Part shown: piece after piece, positions 9,086 through 17,007 of the stretch
Numbering within the stretch: the first letter of the stretch is position 1
Layout: each line of letters opens with the position of its first letter
The notes under the pieces: generated by a model
What the model was told of the DNA's origin: nothing
Seen by the model: only the letters and a program-made list of their open reading frames with translations
The model's database searches: none
NCBI GenBank assembly: GCA_022865345.1
Contig: JALHSU010000190.1
Coordinates: 1 to 36,334, forward strand
Direction of reading: 5' to 3'
DNA length: 36,334 nucleotides
From: Candidatus Zixiibacteriota bacterium
GTDB taxonomy: Bacteria > Zixibacteria > MSB-5A5 > RBG-16-43-9
Position numbers and translations under genes: made by a program

Positions 9086-10348
9086 TTAAGTTTTCACTCT
9101 TTTTATCTCAGCCCCCAGTCTGGAGAGCTTTTCTTCAAACCTTTCATACCCGCGGTCTATATGATAAACCCTCAGCACCTCTGTCTGGTCTTCCGCAGAT
9201 AATCCGGCCAGGACTAAAGCAGCGCCTGCCCGGATGTCTGATGCCATCACCGAGGCGCCTTTCAATTTGGGCACTCCGTTTACTGTAGCCTTATCACCAC
9301 TGATCTTTATGTCAGCCCCCAACCTGATCAGCTCCATCACATGGGTAAACCTGTCCTCAAAAACAGTCTCTTTGATATAGCTTGAACCTGAAGCTGTACT
9401 GGCTAAGGTCATCAGCGAAGCCTGAAGATCTGTGGGAAAGCCGGGAAATGGAAAGGTTGTAACAGAGACTGGCTTGAGCCTGGAAGGACCTTTAACTGTA
9501 ATCTTTTTTCGGTTCAGACTTATATCCACACCCATCTCCCTCAATTTGAGGATCACCATATCCAGATGTTCTGGAATGAAATCTTTTATCTCCACATAAC
9601 CTGAGGTTAAAGCTGCAGCCATCATAAAAGTGCCTGCTTCTAAACGGTCTTTAATGCAGGCATGTTCAACCCCTTTAAGCTTTTTCACTCCGGTTATCTG
9701 TACGGCTGAGGAGCCTGCACCTTCGATTTTTGCCCCCATAGCATTTAGAAAATTCGCCAGGTCCACCACCTCCGGGTCACAAGCCGCATTTACCAGAGTA
9801 GTTTTCCCCTCTGCCAGACAGGCAGAGGTCATCACGTTCTCGGTCCCGGTATGGCTGGGCCTGTCAAAATAGATGATATTCCCTCTAAGTTTCTCAGCAG
9901 AAGCGATTACATACCCATGTTCTTCTTCGATCTTTGCACCAAGAGCCTGAAAACCTGACAAATGAAGATTAACTGGCCTTGGACCCAAAACGCACCCTCC
10001 TGGAAGAGAGACTTTGGCTTTTCCGCCCCGGGCTAAAAGTGGGCCCATAACTAAAAATGAAGCTCTCATCTTTCTAACTAAATCATAAGGAGCCTCAAAG
10101 GAAGTAAGGTTCTCAGCATTCACCACCACGGACCCGTCCTTGACATCCCTTTTAATCTTTGCCCCCAAATGCTCCAACACTTTGAGCATCGCATCTATGT
10201 CGGAGAGGTTAGGCACATTGTGAATCACCGATTCCCCTTTGTCCAAAAGCAAAGCTGCGGCTAAAATCGGAAGAGCTGAATTTTTGGAACCAGATATTTC
10301 CACTGAGCCTGAAAGCTTTTTCCCCCCTTGAATTATGAATTTATCCAT
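9086..10348 (-). CDS. murA: UDP-N-acetylglucosamine 1-carboxyvinyltransferase MurA
   Basis: MurA transfers enolpyruvate from PEP to UDP-GlcNAc, the first committed step of peptidoglycan synthesis in the cytoplasm. At 420 residues it has the normal length. The N-terminal SGSKNSALP carries the Lys-Asn pair that binds substrate. The catalytic loop reads PGGCVLGPRPVNLHL with Cys119 in place, so fosfomycin sensitivity would be expected. RKMRASFLVMGPLLAR and GFPTDLQA are also family typical. It is the first gene of a probable two-gene minus-strand unit with the peptidase/barrel fusion and is divergent from lpxH. Confidence 0.97.
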   Translation of the reverse strand: MDKFIIQGGKKLSGSVEISGSKNSALPILAAALLLDKGESVIHNVPNLSDIDAMLKVLEHLGAKIKRDVKDGSVVVNAENLTSFEAPYDLVRKMRASFLVMGPLLARGGKAKVSLPGGCVLGPRPVNLHLSGFQALGAKIEEEHGYVIASAEKLRGNIIYFDRPSHTGTENVMTSACLAEGKTTLVNAACDPEVVDLANFLNAMGAKIEGAGSSAVQITGVKKLKGVEHACIKDRLEAGTFMMAAALTSGYVEIKDFIPEHLDMVILKLREMGVDISLNRKKITVKGPSRLKPVSVTTFPFPGFPTDLQASLMTLASTASGSSYIKETVFEDRFTHVMELIRLGADIKISGDKATVNGVPKLKGASVMASDIRAGAALVLAGLSAEDQTEVLRVYHIDRGYERFEEKLSRLGAEIKRVKT

Positions 10349-10461
10349 AGTTCCGCATCCTGAGGTTTCAAATTTGATACGTTATCTTTCAGAATAAATA
10401 AAAACCTTTCGCCTGATAAATTAATCTTTTTGAACTTTTAGTCAAGGATTCTTTTCATTTA

Positions 10462-10490
10462 GTAGGGGCGACCCGGCGGGTCGTTACTAC
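10462..10490. repeat. GTAG-footed REP-like hairpin between murA and lpxH
   Basis: GTAGGGGCGACCC and its near complement end in CTAC, with two mismatches in the right arm relative to the copy at 2666-2694. It lies in the 197-base divergent intergenic region that must hold the promoters of murA and lpxH. Confidence 0.85.
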
Positions 10491-10545
10491 TATTCCGAAA
10501 AACATTTCAATTGCCTACTCCTTAATTTTATATTATATAGAAATC

Positions 10546-11271
10546 ATGAAAGATTCAATTTATTTTATCTCCGATGCTCATCTTGGCTCAAATTCACCGG
10601 ATAAGGAAAGATTTAAGGAAAAAAGGTTGCTCGATTTTCTTGAGCGTATCAGGGATGACTGTCAGGCTTTGTACATCTTAGGCGACTTATTCGAATTCTG
10701 GTTCGAGTATGAAAATGCCATCCCCAAAGAGCATTTCCCGGTGTTGATGAAATTGAAAGAGTTTACCGACTCAGGCATACCTATAATTTACTTGGTGGGA
10801 AATCACGATTTCTGGCTGGGAGATTTTCTCTCTGAACAGATAGGAATAAAGATAGTCAAAAACCCGATCTCCGTTGAACACCAGGGCAAGAAGATCTATC
10901 TGATCCACGGTGACGGCTTAGCTAAAAAAGATATAGGTTACAGGATTCTGAAAAAAATCTTAAGAAACAGAGTGAATATCTGGCTTTACAGGTTACTTCC
11001 TCCTGATTTTGGAATTCCTCTAGCAAAGAAAATCGCATCTTTCAGCCGGGATAAGACAAAGGCTAGAAACAAGGAATTCCTCAGAGATTATGAGGAGTTC
11101 GCTGAGGAGAAAATCAAGCAAGGATATGAAACGGTCATCATAGGACACACTCATCAGCCTTGCTTTAAGGAATTAAATAAGGGGGTTTATATTAACTTAG
11201 GCGACTGGTTTGAGCATTTTACCTATGGGAAATTAAGTCAGGGGAAATTTTCTTTAGTCGAACACAAATAG
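10546..11271 (+). CDS. lpxH: UDP-2,3-diacylglucosamine diphosphatase (LpxH-type)
   Basis: A calcineurin-like metallophosphoesterase of 241 residues. The two-metal motifs are all present: SDAHLGS (D10, H12), GDLFEFW (D47), GNHDFW (N86, H87, D88), HGDG (H121) and GHTH (H201, H203). Length and FWFEY/HGDGLAKKD signatures match LpxH, which cleaves UDP-2,3-diacylglucosamine to lipid X at the inner membrane in lipid A synthesis. This implies a lipopolysaccharide outer membrane. No strong ribosome binding site precedes the ATG. A related LpxH-like phosphoesterase without lipid A function cannot be fully excluded. Confidence 0.88.
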   Translation: MKDSIYFISDAHLGSNSPDKERFKEKRLLDFLERIRDDCQALYILGDLFEFWFEYENAIPKEHFPVLMKLKEFTDSGIPIIYLVGNHDFWLGDFLSEQIGIKIVKNPISVEHQGKKIYLIHGDGLAKKDIGYRILKKILRNRVNIWLYRLLPPDFGIPLAKKIASFSRDKTKARNKEFLRDYEEFAEEKIKQGYETVIIGHTHQPCFKELNKGVYINLGDWFEHFTYGKLSQGKFSLVEHK

Positions 11272-11277
11272 TAATTT

Positions 11278-11414
11278 GTAGGGCGACCCCTTCAGGGTCG
11301 CGTAGCGTTGCCACTCCTGTGGCAACGAAAATACCTATACGTCCTCACGGGAGTGAGGACGCTACTGTGCAAAAACTGAGAAAAAGTAAGGGTGGAGGCA
11401 AGCTCCACCCCTAC
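11278..11414. repeat. REP/BIME-like cluster after lpxH
   Basis: Four hairpins fill the gap between convergent lpxH and leuD. 11283-11301 has stem GCGACCC, preceded by GTAG. 11302-11365 is a composite closed by GTAGCG/CGCTAC, with inner stems CGTTGCCAC (11306-11327) and CGTCCTCAC (11340-11361). 11390-11410 has stem GGGTGGAG and is followed by CTAC. Stems differ but the GTAG/CTAC feet are constant. Confidence 0.88.
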
Positions 11415-11422
11415 GCTTTTTT

Positions 11423-11920
11423 TTATCTCTTCAAACTCTTCTTCAGATGCTCGATCAATCCGCCATCTTCTAAAATACCCATAACTATTTCTGGCAGAGG
11501 AGGAAAAGGGACTTTTGTATTCTCTGTTATGATCTCTCCCCTGGCATAATCAACTGTAATTACCTCCCCTGGTTTAATCAAATCATAAGCCTCTTTTGAC
11601 TGAACCAATGCCAGTCCCTGGTTGATGGCATTTCTGAAGAAAATCCTGGAAAAGGATTTAGCAATGATGCAGGAGATCCCGGCGAATTTTAAAGAGGTAG
11701 CTGCTTGCTCCCTGGAAGAGCCACATCCGAAATTGGAGCCACCCAGGATGATGTCTCCTTTCTGAATCTTATCAGGGAAATCCTTATCATACCCTTCCAA
11801 AGCATGCTTTGCCATCTCCTGTGGATCAAGGATCGGAAGACACTTTCCCGGGTAGATGACATCTGTATCGATGTTATCCCCTAATTTCCAGACTTTCCCC
11901 TTAATCTCTTTTAACATCAA
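11423..11920 (-). CDS. leuD: 3-isopropylmalate dehydratase small subunit (LeuD / aconitase-family swivel subunit)
   Basis: At 165 residues this is the short LeuD type, the swivel domain that completes the active site of the LeuC-LeuD isomerase (2- to 3-isopropylmalate, leucine synthesis). Motifs: NIDTDVIYPGKCL near the start, GDIILGGSNFGCGSSREQA with the substrate-contact loop, and INQGL. It starts 9 bases after leuC and is surely cotranscribed with it. Homoaconitase- or methylmalate-type specificity cannot be ruled out from sequence, because this short subgroup covers several substrates and no other leucine gene is present. Confidence 0.9.
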   Translation of the reverse strand: MMLKEIKGKVWKLGDNIDTDVIYPGKCLPILDPQEMAKHALEGYDKDFPDKIQKGDIILGGSNFGCGSSREQAATSLKFAGISCIIAKSFSRIFFRNAINQGLALVQSKEAYDLIKPGEVITVDYARGEIITENTKVPFPPLPEIVMGILEDGGLIEHLKKSLKR

Positions 11921-11929
11921 AGTCCCGCT

Positions 11930-13528
11930 TCACTTTTTGAGAAAATCCCTCGGATCCGAGATCTCACCTCGGATGGCTGTAGCAGCCGCTGTAGCCGGGC
12001 TTGCTAAATAGACCTCAGATTCAGTCGAGCCCATCCTTCCTTTGAAATTCCGGTTAGTTGTGGCCAGACACCTTTCCCCTTTTGCCAGTAACCCTTCATG
12101 CGCGCCCAGGCAGGGACCACATCCCGGATTCAATACTACACAATTTGCCTCCAGAAACGTTTTGATAATCCCTCTTTTCAATGCCTCTAAATAGATAGAC
12201 TTTGAGCCAGGCAGAACCAGCATTCTGGTATCCGGGTGAACTTTTTTCCCTTTGAGCAGACGGGCAGCAATCTCCAAGTCATCTATCCTTCCATTGGTGC
12301 AGGAACCTAATAAAACCTGATCTATCTTTATCCCTTTGACTTCATCAATCGACTTGACGTTATCCACGTTATGCGGGCAGGCAACCTGAGGCTCTAACCG
12401 ACTGATATTATATTCGTATTCATTCTCATAGATGGCATTTTCATCCGCAAAAATCGGCTGATAAGTTTTTTTAGTTCTTCCTTTAAGATATTTCTTGGTT
12501 ACGTTATCAAAAGGAACAATGGCGAATTTCCCTCCCATCTCCATAGAAAGGTTAGCCAGGGTGAACCTTTCAGAGACGGACATATTCTCAACCGTATCCC
12601 CGTAGAACTCAACTGATTTATAATTTGCTCCTTCAACTGTCAACTCTCCGATTATATAAAGGATTGCATCTTTGGCATATACCCCAAGAGGAAGTCTGCC
12701 ATTAATAGTCAGTTTCAAGCTTTCGGGAACCCTTAGCCAGATTTTGCCAGTAGCCCAGACTGCTGCCATTTCAGTGGCACCTATTCCGGTTGACAGGGCA
12801 CCCAAACAGCCGTATGAGGTGGTGTGTGAATCTGTTCCAACTGCTAACTCTCCCGGAAGGATGTGCCCTTTTTCAATTACCACCTGATGGCAGATCCCTT
12901 CCTTTATGTCGTAGAAATTTTTTATCCCCTGTTCTTTGACAAATAACCTGATCGAGCGGTGAGCTTCTGCTGTTTTCTCAGACTCGGCTGGTGCACGGTG
13001 GTCCAAAGGTATGACTATCTTATCCGGGTTCCAGACTTTAGCAACGCCTATCTCCCTGAACTGCTTTATCACCAGACCGGCATTATCATGGCTCATAGCC
13101 AGGTCCGGTTCAACGTAAACGATCTCCCCTACCCGCACTTCACTTTTTCCAGCTTTTAGAGCCAGCCCTTTTTGCGCAATGGTGAGACCCCTGTTTTTCC
13201 CCCTGCCAGAACCGGGAAGCGTGAACTCAAGCTGAGCCAACTTCAGAACTTTGGGTTTTTCTAAGAGATTATACTTTCTTCTCCATTTGTAAAAAGCCGC
13301 CTTGGAGATGGAAAGCTCTTTCCCGGATTTGCGGTCATCTCCATAAATTTCCCAGAGCTCTTTTATCTTTTCAAAACCGTATTTGGGAAGAGAATATTTC
13401 GGGATTTTCTTTTTCCTTCTCCAGTAAGCTACAAGATATGCAGGAGCCCCTAAAACCTGCCCGATCTTCCGGTCAGTCTTATATTGTGCCTGCAGTTTTA
13501 AAAGCTCTTCTTTTCTCGGAATTTTCAT
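11930..13528 (-). CDS. leuC: 3-isopropylmalate dehydratase large subunit with duplicated HTH-like N-terminal extension
   Basis: Residues ~114-532 are a complete LeuC of the short aconitase subfamily: DLAMSHDNAGL, GTDSHTTSYG, LGSCTNGR and NPGCGPCLGAHEG, with the three [4Fe-4S] ligands at C410, C470 and C473. It dehydrates/rehydrates isopropylmalate together with LeuD. Ahead of this lie ~113 extra residues that stand-alone LeuC proteins of ~420 residues lack. They contain two similar units, DRKIGQVLGAPAYLVAYWRR (from residue 19) and DRKSGKELSISKAAFYKWRR (from residue 65), which look like helix-turn-helix motifs. The frame is open throughout and the ATG is 4 bases after the HIT gene, which favours a true fusion over a mis-called start. 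The role of the extension (DNA or tRNA binding, regulation) is unknown. Confidence 0.92.
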   Translation of the reverse strand: MKIPRKEELLKLQAQYKTDRKIGQVLGAPAYLVAYWRRKKKIPKYSLPKYGFEKIKELWEIYGDDRKSGKELSISKAAFYKWRRKYNLLEKPKVLKLAQLEFTLPGSGRGKNRGLTIAQKGLALKAGKSEVRVGEIVYVEPDLAMSHDNAGLVIKQFREIGVAKVWNPDKIVIPLDHRAPAESEKTAEAHRSIRLFVKEQGIKNFYDIKEGICHQVVIEKGHILPGELAVGTDSHTTSYGCLGALSTGIGATEMAAVWATGKIWLRVPESLKLTINGRLPLGVYAKDAILYIIGELTVEGANYKSVEFYGDTVENMSVSERFTLANLSMEMGGKFAIVPFDNVTKKYLKGRTKKTYQPIFADENAIYENEYEYNISRLEPQVACPHNVDNVKSIDEVKGIKIDQVLLGSCTNGRIDDLEIAARLLKGKKVHPDTRMLVLPGSKSIYLEALKRGIIKTFLEANCVVLNPGCGPCLGAHEGLLAKGERCLATTNRNFKGRMGSTESEVYLASPATAAATAIRGEISDPRDFLKK

Positions 13529-13532
13529 AAGA

Positions 13533-14039
13533 TTATTTATTCCCGGACCTCCGGGAGAGCAGTTTATCCAGACTCTTTTTGAGTTTTACGAAGATCTCAT
13601 CCATCCCTATGGAAACCACCTTGGTTCTTGCCAGAATCGGCATGAAGTTGGTGTCTCCATTCCAGCGGGGAACTATGTGAATATGCAAATGGCTTGCCAC
13701 ACCTGCTCCTGAGACCTTGCCCAAATTCAATCCTAAGTTCAAACCCTGTGGTTTTAAGGCGGATTTGAGGGTTTTGATGGCAAGCTGAGTGGTTTTCATC
13801 AGGTCTTTCATCTCAGATTCAGTTAGATTCTCGAGCTTACCAGTATGCCGGTTGGTGCAGACCATCAGATGCCCGGGATTATAGGGAAAGCGGTTCATAA
13901 TCACAAAAGACTTTTCACCCCGGAAAAGGATAAGATTCTTCCTGTCCTTGTTCTCCTTCAGCCTTTTACAGAAAATGCACCCCTTTACTTTTTTACTTGA
14001 GATGAATTTACTTCGCCAGGGTGCCCAGAGTTTTTCCAT
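13533..14039 (-). CDS. HIT-family nucleotide phosphorylase/hydrolase (Ap4A phosphorylase-like)
   Basis: A 168-residue histidine-triad protein. The triad reads HLHIHIVPRW (H117, H119, H121). The N-terminus LWAPWRSKF and the CIFC pair (C21, C24) match the branch containing mycobacterial diadenosine tetraphosphate phosphorylase. It probably cleaves Ap4A-like dinucleotides in the cytoplasm. It is the first gene of a tight minus-strand unit HIT-leuC-leuD (gaps of 4 and 9 bases). Exact substrate is inferred. Confidence 0.88.
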   Translation of the reverse strand: MEKLWAPWRSKFISSKKVKGCIFCKRLKENKDRKNLILFRGEKSFVIMNRFPYNPGHLMVCTNRHTGKLENLTESEMKDLMKTTQLAIKTLKSALKPQGLNLGLNLGKVSGAGVASHLHIHIVPRWNGDTNFMPILARTKVVSIGMDEIFVKLKKSLDKLLSRRSGNK

Positions 14040-14153
14040 AATTTAAAATGGATTTAACCTTTAAAATTTAGACTAATATACTAAGTTGAGAATCGGATTT
14101 CAAGATTTTTTGTAGAAATTTTGGGATAAAAAGAAAAATATTTATATGGGAAT

Positions 14154-14181
14154 GTAGGGGTAATTCATGAATTACCCCTAC
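14154..14181. repeat. Perfect 28-bp palindrome with GTAG foot
   Basis: Each arm reads GTAGGGGTAATTC followed by the central AT pair; the whole is its own reverse complement. It is the first of several repeats filling the 715-base gene-free stretch 14040-14754. Confidence 0.9.
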
Positions 14182-14190
14182 AACTATTAG

Positions 14191-14274
14191 TCATTGCGAG
14201 GAGGTCATTTGACCGACGAAGCAATCCGTTACATTCAAAGTAGAGGGATTGCTTCGCTTGAAGGCTCGCAATGA
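14191..14274. repeat. 84-bp TCATTGCGAG-type double-arm palindrome
   Basis: The outer arms TCATTGCGAG and CTCGCAATGA pair, and inner arms GAAGCAATCC and GGATTGCTTC pair. Between outer and inner helix on the left sits a small hairpin GTC-attt-GAC. The element at 25616-25701 has the same plan with different stems. Repeats beginning TCATTGCGAG are known from many unrelated bacterial genomes. Confidence 0.88.
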
Positions 14275-14284
14275 CTTTCCTCCT

Positions 14285-14443
14285 GCTGGATGTTATCATC
14301 CAGCGGAGAGATAGGCGGATGATAACATCCGCCTTCGAGCTGGAAAAATCCATCAATTGTGACAGGGTGGCACCCTCAAACTTGTTTGAGGGTGATGCGG
14401 ACCGTGCCTTTTGTGGCGAGGAAAAGGGCGAGGCAACCTCGCC
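14285..14443. repeat. Four further hairpins upstream of the HNH gene
   Basis: Stems are GCTGGATG (14285-14304), GGCGGATG (14314-14333), CACCCTCAAA (14371-14394) and GGGCGAGG (14426-14443, followed by CCTAT). The cores of the first two, GGATGTTATCATCC and GGATGATAACATCC, are exact reverse complements of each other with different outer bases. From 14444 to 14640 the DNA is pyrimidine-rich and AT-rich with no recognisable gene or site. Confidence 0.8.
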
Positions 14444-14648
14444 CCTATAGCGCATCTTTTTTTGTCTTTTCGTCTTACATCTTACATCTTCCGTCTCACG
14501 TTTTCCTTTTTTCTTCTTCCTTTTTCTTTTATGGACACGCATCTTCACCTTTGCCAATCACTGAATAAAAGCCTCTCTTTGGAAAAAAAATATTTGACAA
14601 GTCGGGAAAAAGGTATAAATTAAACCAAATACAGGTGAAGCTCCCGCC

Positions 14649-14757
14649 TAGCGAAGGTCTTAGACCTCCGTCTTGCTGGAGCAAGGTTTACGAAATATGA
14701 GTGGCGTAGCAGAGGTTCTAAACCTCTGCTCTTGAGGAGTGATGTTTACAAGGTATG
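14649..14757 (+). repeat. Imperfect tandem direct repeat ending at the HNH start codon
   Basis: Two ~54-bp copies follow each other. Both contain a hairpin (AGGTCTTAGACCT and AGGTTCTAAACCT), a TCTTG segment, and an end of the form tttac..a.rtATGAGT. The second copy ends with the ATGAGT that starts the HNH gene; the first ends with ATGAGTGGCGTAGC but runs into the second repeat. The hairpins belong to the same family as 24568-24588. Confidence 0.75.
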
Positions 14758-15267
14758 AGTAGACTTTCAGGAAATGTGCTGGTTTTAAATCAAAATTACG
14801 AGCCTCTTTCGGTTTGCAGCGTAAAAAGAGCAGTGATAATGCTTTTCTTAGGCAAAGCAGAGATGATTGAGAAAAATAACGGCGAGACTATCCGCTCGGT
14901 CAGGCTGTGTATACCTATCCCCAGCGTGGTTCGACTGGGATTCTATATCAAAGTCCCGCCTAAGAGGGTCCTGCTTTCCAGAAAGAACATTATTAAACGG
15001 GACGGGCATTGCTGTCAGTACTGCGGGGCGAACCATCTTCCTATGACCGTTGACCATGTCATCCCCAAGCTCTACGGAGGTAAAGACACCTGGGAGAACT
15101 TAGTCTGTGCCTGTATCAAGTGCAATAATATCAAGGGAAACCAGACCCCGGAACAGGCGGGTTTAAAGCTGTTAAAAAAGCCGCGAACTCCTAACCATAT
15201 AACTTTTCTCCAGCGATTTGTGGGAATCTCGGATGACCGATGGAAACAATATCTTTTTCTGGAATAG
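14755..15267 (+). CDS. HNH endonuclease family protein
   Basis: A 170-residue protein whose N-terminal third (VLVLNQNYEPLSVCSVKRAV) and C-terminal HNH domain match the widespread stand-alone bacterial HNH proteins. The zinc-binding pairs are C87-C90 (CQYC) and C120-C123 (CIKC). The catalytic motif is TVDHVIP (D100, H101), then ENL (N115) and CNNIKGNQTPEQAG. It probably binds or cleaves DNA. Such proteins are often next to housekeeping genes and are not tied to restriction systems. trpS follows 15 bases later in the same direction. Its start codon lies at the end of a tandem repeat (14649-14757). Confidence 0.92.
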   Translation: MSRLSGNVLVLNQNYEPLSVCSVKRAVIMLFLGKAEMIEKNNGETIRSVRLCIPIPSVVRLGFYIKVPPKRVLLSRKNIIKRDGHCCQYCGANHLPMTVDHVIPKLYGGKDTWENLVCACIKCNNIKGNQTPEQAGLKLLKKPRTPNHITFLQRFVGISDDRWKQYLFLE

Positions 15268-15282
15268 AAAATAAAGAGGAAA

Positions 15283-16254
15283 ATGAAGAAGACCATATTA
15301 TCTGGAATGCAGCCCACTGGAAGATTACACCTGGGAAATTTAGAAGGTGCTTTGAAAAACTGGGTGGCTCTGCAAAACGATTACGAGATGTATTGCTGTA
15401 TAGTCGACTGGCACTCACTGACCTCCGATTATGAAGATACCTCAACTCTGCAGGAGAAAATCAAGGAGGTGTCTCTGGATTATCTTTCGGCCGGGCTGGA
15501 CCCGGATAAATGCGCTATTTTCGTCCAATCTCAGGTAAAGGAGCATGCTGAATTGCATCTTCTTTTCTCTATGATAACGCCAGTGGCCCGTTTAGCGCGG
15601 GTTCCTTCATATAAGGAGAAAAGGAAAGAACTGGGTCTGGATAGTTATGGATTCTTAGGCTACCCTTTGCTTCAGGTGGCAGATATCTTAATTTATAAAG
15701 CTGACTATGTGCCAGTTGGAAAAGACCAGTTGCCTCATATTGAGCTTGCCAGGGAAGTTGCCAGAAAATTCAATACCCTTTATGGCCAGGTTTTCCCTGA
15801 GCCGGAAGCGCTGTTGACCAAATTCCCTGTCATCCCCGGAATAGACGGTAGAAAGATGAGCAAGTCGTACAATAACGATATTGCTATAGCTGATACTGCT
15901 GAAGAGACCACCAAAAAAGTATCTGTGATGTTCACTGACCCGCAGAAGATTCATAAAAACGATCCAGGCAGGCCTGACCTTTGTCCCGTCTTTCATCTAC
16001 ATAAGATTTATACTGAGAACTATCAGGAGATTCACACTCTTTGCTCCACTGGGAAATTGGGGTGTGTCGAGGATAAGAAAAATCTGGCAAGAAATCTGAA
16101 CCAAAAGCTGAAAGATATCAGGGAGAAAAGGAAAGAACTGGAAAAAAATCCGGAAAAGCTCTGGAAAGTATTGGACCAAGGTGCTCAAAAAGCCAGGGCT
16201 AAAGCTGGACAAACCATGCAGGATGTGAGGAAAGCAATGAGGTTAATCCAATGA
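15283..16254 (+). CDS. trpS: Tryptophanyl-tRNA synthetase
   Basis: Class Ic synthetase of 323 residues, the usual bacterial size, charging tRNA-Trp. The HIGH-type signature is PTGRLHLGN (residues 11-19) and the KMSKS loop is K191-S195 in GRKMSKSYNND. LGYPLLQVADILIYKADYVPVGKDQ is the characteristic tryptophan pocket segment. Its stop overlaps the scpA start by 4 bases (ATGA), showing translational coupling. Confidence 0.97.
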   Translation: MKKTILSGMQPTGRLHLGNLEGALKNWVALQNDYEMYCCIVDWHSLTSDYEDTSTLQEKIKEVSLDYLSAGLDPDKCAIFVQSQVKEHAELHLLFSMITPVARLARVPSYKEKRKELGLDSYGFLGYPLLQVADILIYKADYVPVGKDQLPHIELAREVARKFNTLYGQVFPEPEALLTKFPVIPGIDGRKMSKSYNNDIAIADTAEETTKKVSVMFTDPQKIHKNDPGRPDLCPVFHLHKIYTENYQEIHTLCSTGKLGCVEDKKNLARNLNQKLKDIREKRKELEKNPEKLWKVLDQGAQKARAKAGQTMQDVRKAMRLIQ

Positions 16255-17003
16255 TCTTCCCGCTGGAGATAGAGCAGCAGATAGAAAAGAAAGTCCCCTT
16301 TCCGGTTAAATTGGAGGTGTTTGAGGGACCTTTAGACCTGCTCCTTTACCTGATAAAGAAAAACGAAATAGATATCTACGATATCCCGATTGCCCTTATC
16401 ACCAGACAGTATCTGGAATATATCCAGCTTATGCAAAAGTTAGATCTGGACTTGGCCAGCGAGTTTATCCTTATGGCTTCAAATCTCATCCGGATAAAAA
16501 TAAAACTCCTTTTACCCCGGGATGAAAACGAGGAACCAGAAGAGGATCCAAGAGAAGAACTGGTAGTGGCACTTTTAGAGTATAAGAAATACAAGGAAGC
16601 TGCTCAGACCTTGCAGAGAAAAGAGGAAGAGGAAAAGGTATTCTATCCCCGGTCTGATTTCTCATTTATCGAATCAAAGGACCGGGTCGAGTTCCTGCGC
16701 GAAGCAAACCTCTTTGATCTGCTTGTGGCTTTCAAAAAAGTTCTGGATAACCAGCCCAAAGTGACTTCACATACTATAAATTTTCAGAAGGTGGATTTAG
16801 AGGAAAGGATCCAATATATTCTGGATTTTCTGGCTGACAAAGACAGGGTCAGTTTTGAGGAGCTGTTTGCGGATAATCCGGTGCGTTTGATCCTGGTGGT
16901 TACTTTTATGGCAATTCTGGAGCTAATCCGTATACGGGAGATCAGGATTATGCAAAGAGGACATTTTTCCAGAATATTTATCTACAGAAACAAAAAAGGA
17001 TAA
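16251..17003 (+). CDS. scpA: Segregation and condensation protein A
   Basis: ScpA is the kleisin that bridges SMC dimers in bacterial chromosome condensation. At 250 residues it has normal length. The N-terminal segment VFEGPLDLLLYLIKKNEIDIYDIPI is diagnostic, followed by EFILMASNLIRIKIKLLLP and a C-terminal winged-helix with LVVTFMAILELIRIREIRI. The ATG overlaps the trpS stop, and scpB follows 4 bases after the stop, so the two condensin subunits are made together. Confidence 0.95.
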   Translation: MIFPLEIEQQIEKKVPFPVKLEVFEGPLDLLLYLIKKNEIDIYDIPIALITRQYLEYIQLMQKLDLDLASEFILMASNLIRIKIKLLLPRDENEEPEEDPREELVVALLEYKKYKEAAQTLQRKEEEEKVFYPRSDFSFIESKDRVEFLREANLFDLLVAFKKVLDNQPKVTSHTINFQKVDLEERIQYILDFLADKDRVSFEELFADNPVRLILVVTFMAILELIRIREIRIMQRGHFSRIFIYRNKKG

Positions 17004-17007
17004 GAAA

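Noticed and set aside
14165-14623. Overlapping open frames of 69-130 codons on both strands upstream of the HNH gene
   Set aside because: They translate palindromic repeats and a pyrimidine-rich tract, with no family signature or ribosome site.
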